A DNA stretch of 5,186 nucleotides from Coriobacteriales bacterium (lineage in GTDB: Bacteria > Actinomycetota > Coriobacteriia > Coriobacteriales > UBA8131), in the NCBI GenBank assembly GCA_031254905.1, contig JAIRTN010000133.1, forward strand, positions 1 to 5,186, read 5' to 3'. Made by a program: the position numbers and the translations under genes. Positions 4,072 to 5,186 of this stretch are shown here, in pieces. Position 1 is the first letter of the stretch. Each line of letters opens with the position of its first letter. The notes under the pieces are model-generated. The model was not told the origin of the DNA. It made no database searches and saw nothing but the letters and a program-made list of their open reading frames with translations.

Positions 4072-5186
4072 CTAAGAAAGAAGTTCGGTTAACTCGTCAA
4101 GAGATATTACATCGAAGCCTTCGGCAATCGGCCAGCCTGATTTTACCGGCGAGACTATGTAGGCATGGTCAGGGCTAATATCGCTGATGGCGTAGTGGTT
4201 TCCTTTAGTGGGCACGGGGCTTAATGACCCTTTGCACTCCAAGACAAGCAGCTTATGAGGCGTTGCGATTACGAAGTCGGCTTCTGTCTTGCTTTGCGTT
4301 CGATAATGAAATATCTCGGCTTTTGGAAGGGCGCCGCGCACCGTCCTGAGGACGACCTGCTCCCAGAGTGCCCCATAACTCGGATGCCCGAGCACATCCT
4401 CCCACGTTCTCAACCCCAGAAGTGCTGTTGTTATGCCGGAGTCCGCGATATAGATTTTCGGTGCCTTGACCATGCGTTTGCCAAGGTTGGAGTGATAGGG
4501 CCGGATTACCTCGACCATATACGTGCTGGCCAGCACATCAAGATAGTTGCGAATGGTTGTGTCGCTTAGGCCTAATGAGTTGCCGAGCCTTGAGTAATTA
4601 GCTGTCTCGCCGTTTGAGTGGGCGAGCATCGTCCAAAGTCGCCGGATGCTTTGGGGAGAAGCACCGCTCCATTGGGGCAGGTCACGCTCAAGAAACGTGG
4701 TGATAAAATTCTCCCTCCAGAGCAACGAATCATCCATGCTGCTGGACAGGAGGCTAGGCGGAAAACCACCTTTGACAAGATAATCGGCAAGTTCTGTCCG
4801 GTCGTTCACCTCTTGCCAGAGGAAGGGGTTGAGGGTGTGATAGGCGATTCTGCCCGCCAGGCTCTCGGATGACTGCTTGAGCAAGTCTCTGGATGCCGAC
4901 CCCAAGATGAGGAAGCTGCCGTTTTTCTCCCACTCATCGCTGAGGCTTCTCAACAGAGGAAACAGTTCAGGAGCGCGTTGAATTTCGTCGATGCAGATGA
5001 GTTTGTCACGTTGTGCCGTGAGAAACAGTTCGGCATTCTCCAGACGTGCGAGGTCAGACGGGCGTTCGAGGTCGAGGTAGAGGCTGTTGTCTGTTTCGGC
5101 GAGGATTTTTTTGGCGAGCGTTGACTTTCCTGTTTGCCGTGCCCCGACAATCGCCGTGACAGGGAAGCGCTTGAGTGAGTTTCTCA
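4072..5186 (-). CDS. AAA-type ATPase with DUF4143 C-terminal region (5' partial)
   Basis: The frame is open from the right edge to a TAG at 4072-4074, with 370 visible residues. Numbering from the first complete codon, the Walker A motif GARQTGKST is at 14-22 and the Walker B LICIDEIQRAP at 62-72. A sensor-like LILGSASRDLL follows at 92-102. A winged-helix-like stretch (SRLGNSLGLSDTTIRNYLDVL, about 198-218) and IYIADSGITTALLGL (about 244-258) mark the DUF4143 family. Near the end, EADFV (301-305) and LVLECKG (313-319) look like a PD-(D/E)XK nuclease core with Asp303, Glu316 and Lys318. The cellular role of this widespread family is poorly known. Compared with relatives, perhaps 10-15 N-terminal residues are missing. 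The last two bases fit an NTG codon, so a start exactly at the edge cannot be excluded. The gene is convergent with the flavoprotein gene, 33 bp away. Confidence 0.9.
   Translation of the reverse strand, partial: RNSLKRFPVTAIVGARQTGKSTLAKKILAETDNSLYLDLERPSDLARLENAELFLTAQRDKLICIDEIQRAPELFPLLRSLSDEWEKNGSFLILGSASRDLLKQSSESLAGRIAYHTLNPFLWQEVNDRTELADYLVKGGFPPSLLSSSMDDSLLWRENFITTFLERDLPQWSGASPQSIRRLWTMLAHSNGETANYSRLGNSLGLSDTTIRNYLDVLASTYMVEVIRPYHSNLGKRMVKAPKIYIADSGITTALLGLRTWEDVLGHPSYGALWEQVVLRTVRGALPKAEIFHYRTQSKTEADFVIATPHKLLVLECKGSLSPVPTKGNHYAISDISPDHAYIVSPVKSGWPIAEGFDVISLDELTELLS

Noticed and set aside
4255..4569. 104-codon plus-strand frame
   Set aside because: Antisense to the DUF4143 part of the ATPase gene, with no motif or start signal.
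4950..5150. 66-codon minus-strand frame at the right edge
   Set aside because: It lies in a shifted frame over the Walker A/B coding part of the ATPase, whose own frame is open to the edge.

Overview
The window looks like chromosomal housekeeping DNA from an Actinomycetota-type bacterium, most likely class Coriobacteriia. This rests on moderately high GC with C/G-rich third positions in several genes, and on the style of the RlmN protein (for example 'MGEGEPFANY' and 'SLHSAVQKTRD'). It is an inference from remembered family members; no search was run. No phage, insertion sequence, CRISPR array, tRNA or rRNA was seen.

Layout. 1-276 (+) is the 3' end of a gene for a membrane protein of unknown function. 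It is followed by about 270 bp without a convincing gene, which ends in a long hairpin with a U-rich tail. 546-1616 (-) is rlmN, the radical-SAM methyltransferase of 23S rRNA A2503 and some tRNAs, convergent with the first gene. Between rlmN and the next, divergent gene lie about 336 bp dominated by a degenerate array with a 9-bp period (1631-1812). That array is followed by an inverted repeat (1868-1891) that resembles an operator. A second degenerate array, with a 13-bp period (512-576), runs across the rlmN stop codon, so rlmN has a short-period repeat on each side.

1953-4038 (+) looks like a three-gene operon. A 56-residue single-pass membrane protein with four clustered cysteines overlaps the ddl start (ATGA). 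ddl encodes D-alanine--D-alanine ligase for peptidoglycan precursors. A thioredoxin-reductase-like flavoprotein starts 14 nt after the ddl stop, behind a good ribosome binding site. This flavoprotein keeps the FAD motifs and the CATC redox site but lacks the usual NADPH-binding signatures, so it may take electrons from another donor such as ferredoxin. 4072-5186 (-) is a convergent gene for an AAA-type ATPase with a DUF4143/nuclease-like C-terminal half, cut by the right edge. A hairpin with a T-run, placed for the minus strand, sits between the last two genes.

Most worth a second look: the two repeat arrays around rlmN, the small Cys-rich membrane protein coupled to ddl, the flavoprotein without NADPH motifs, and a change in codon usage inside ddl. 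I found no clear new multi-gene system.
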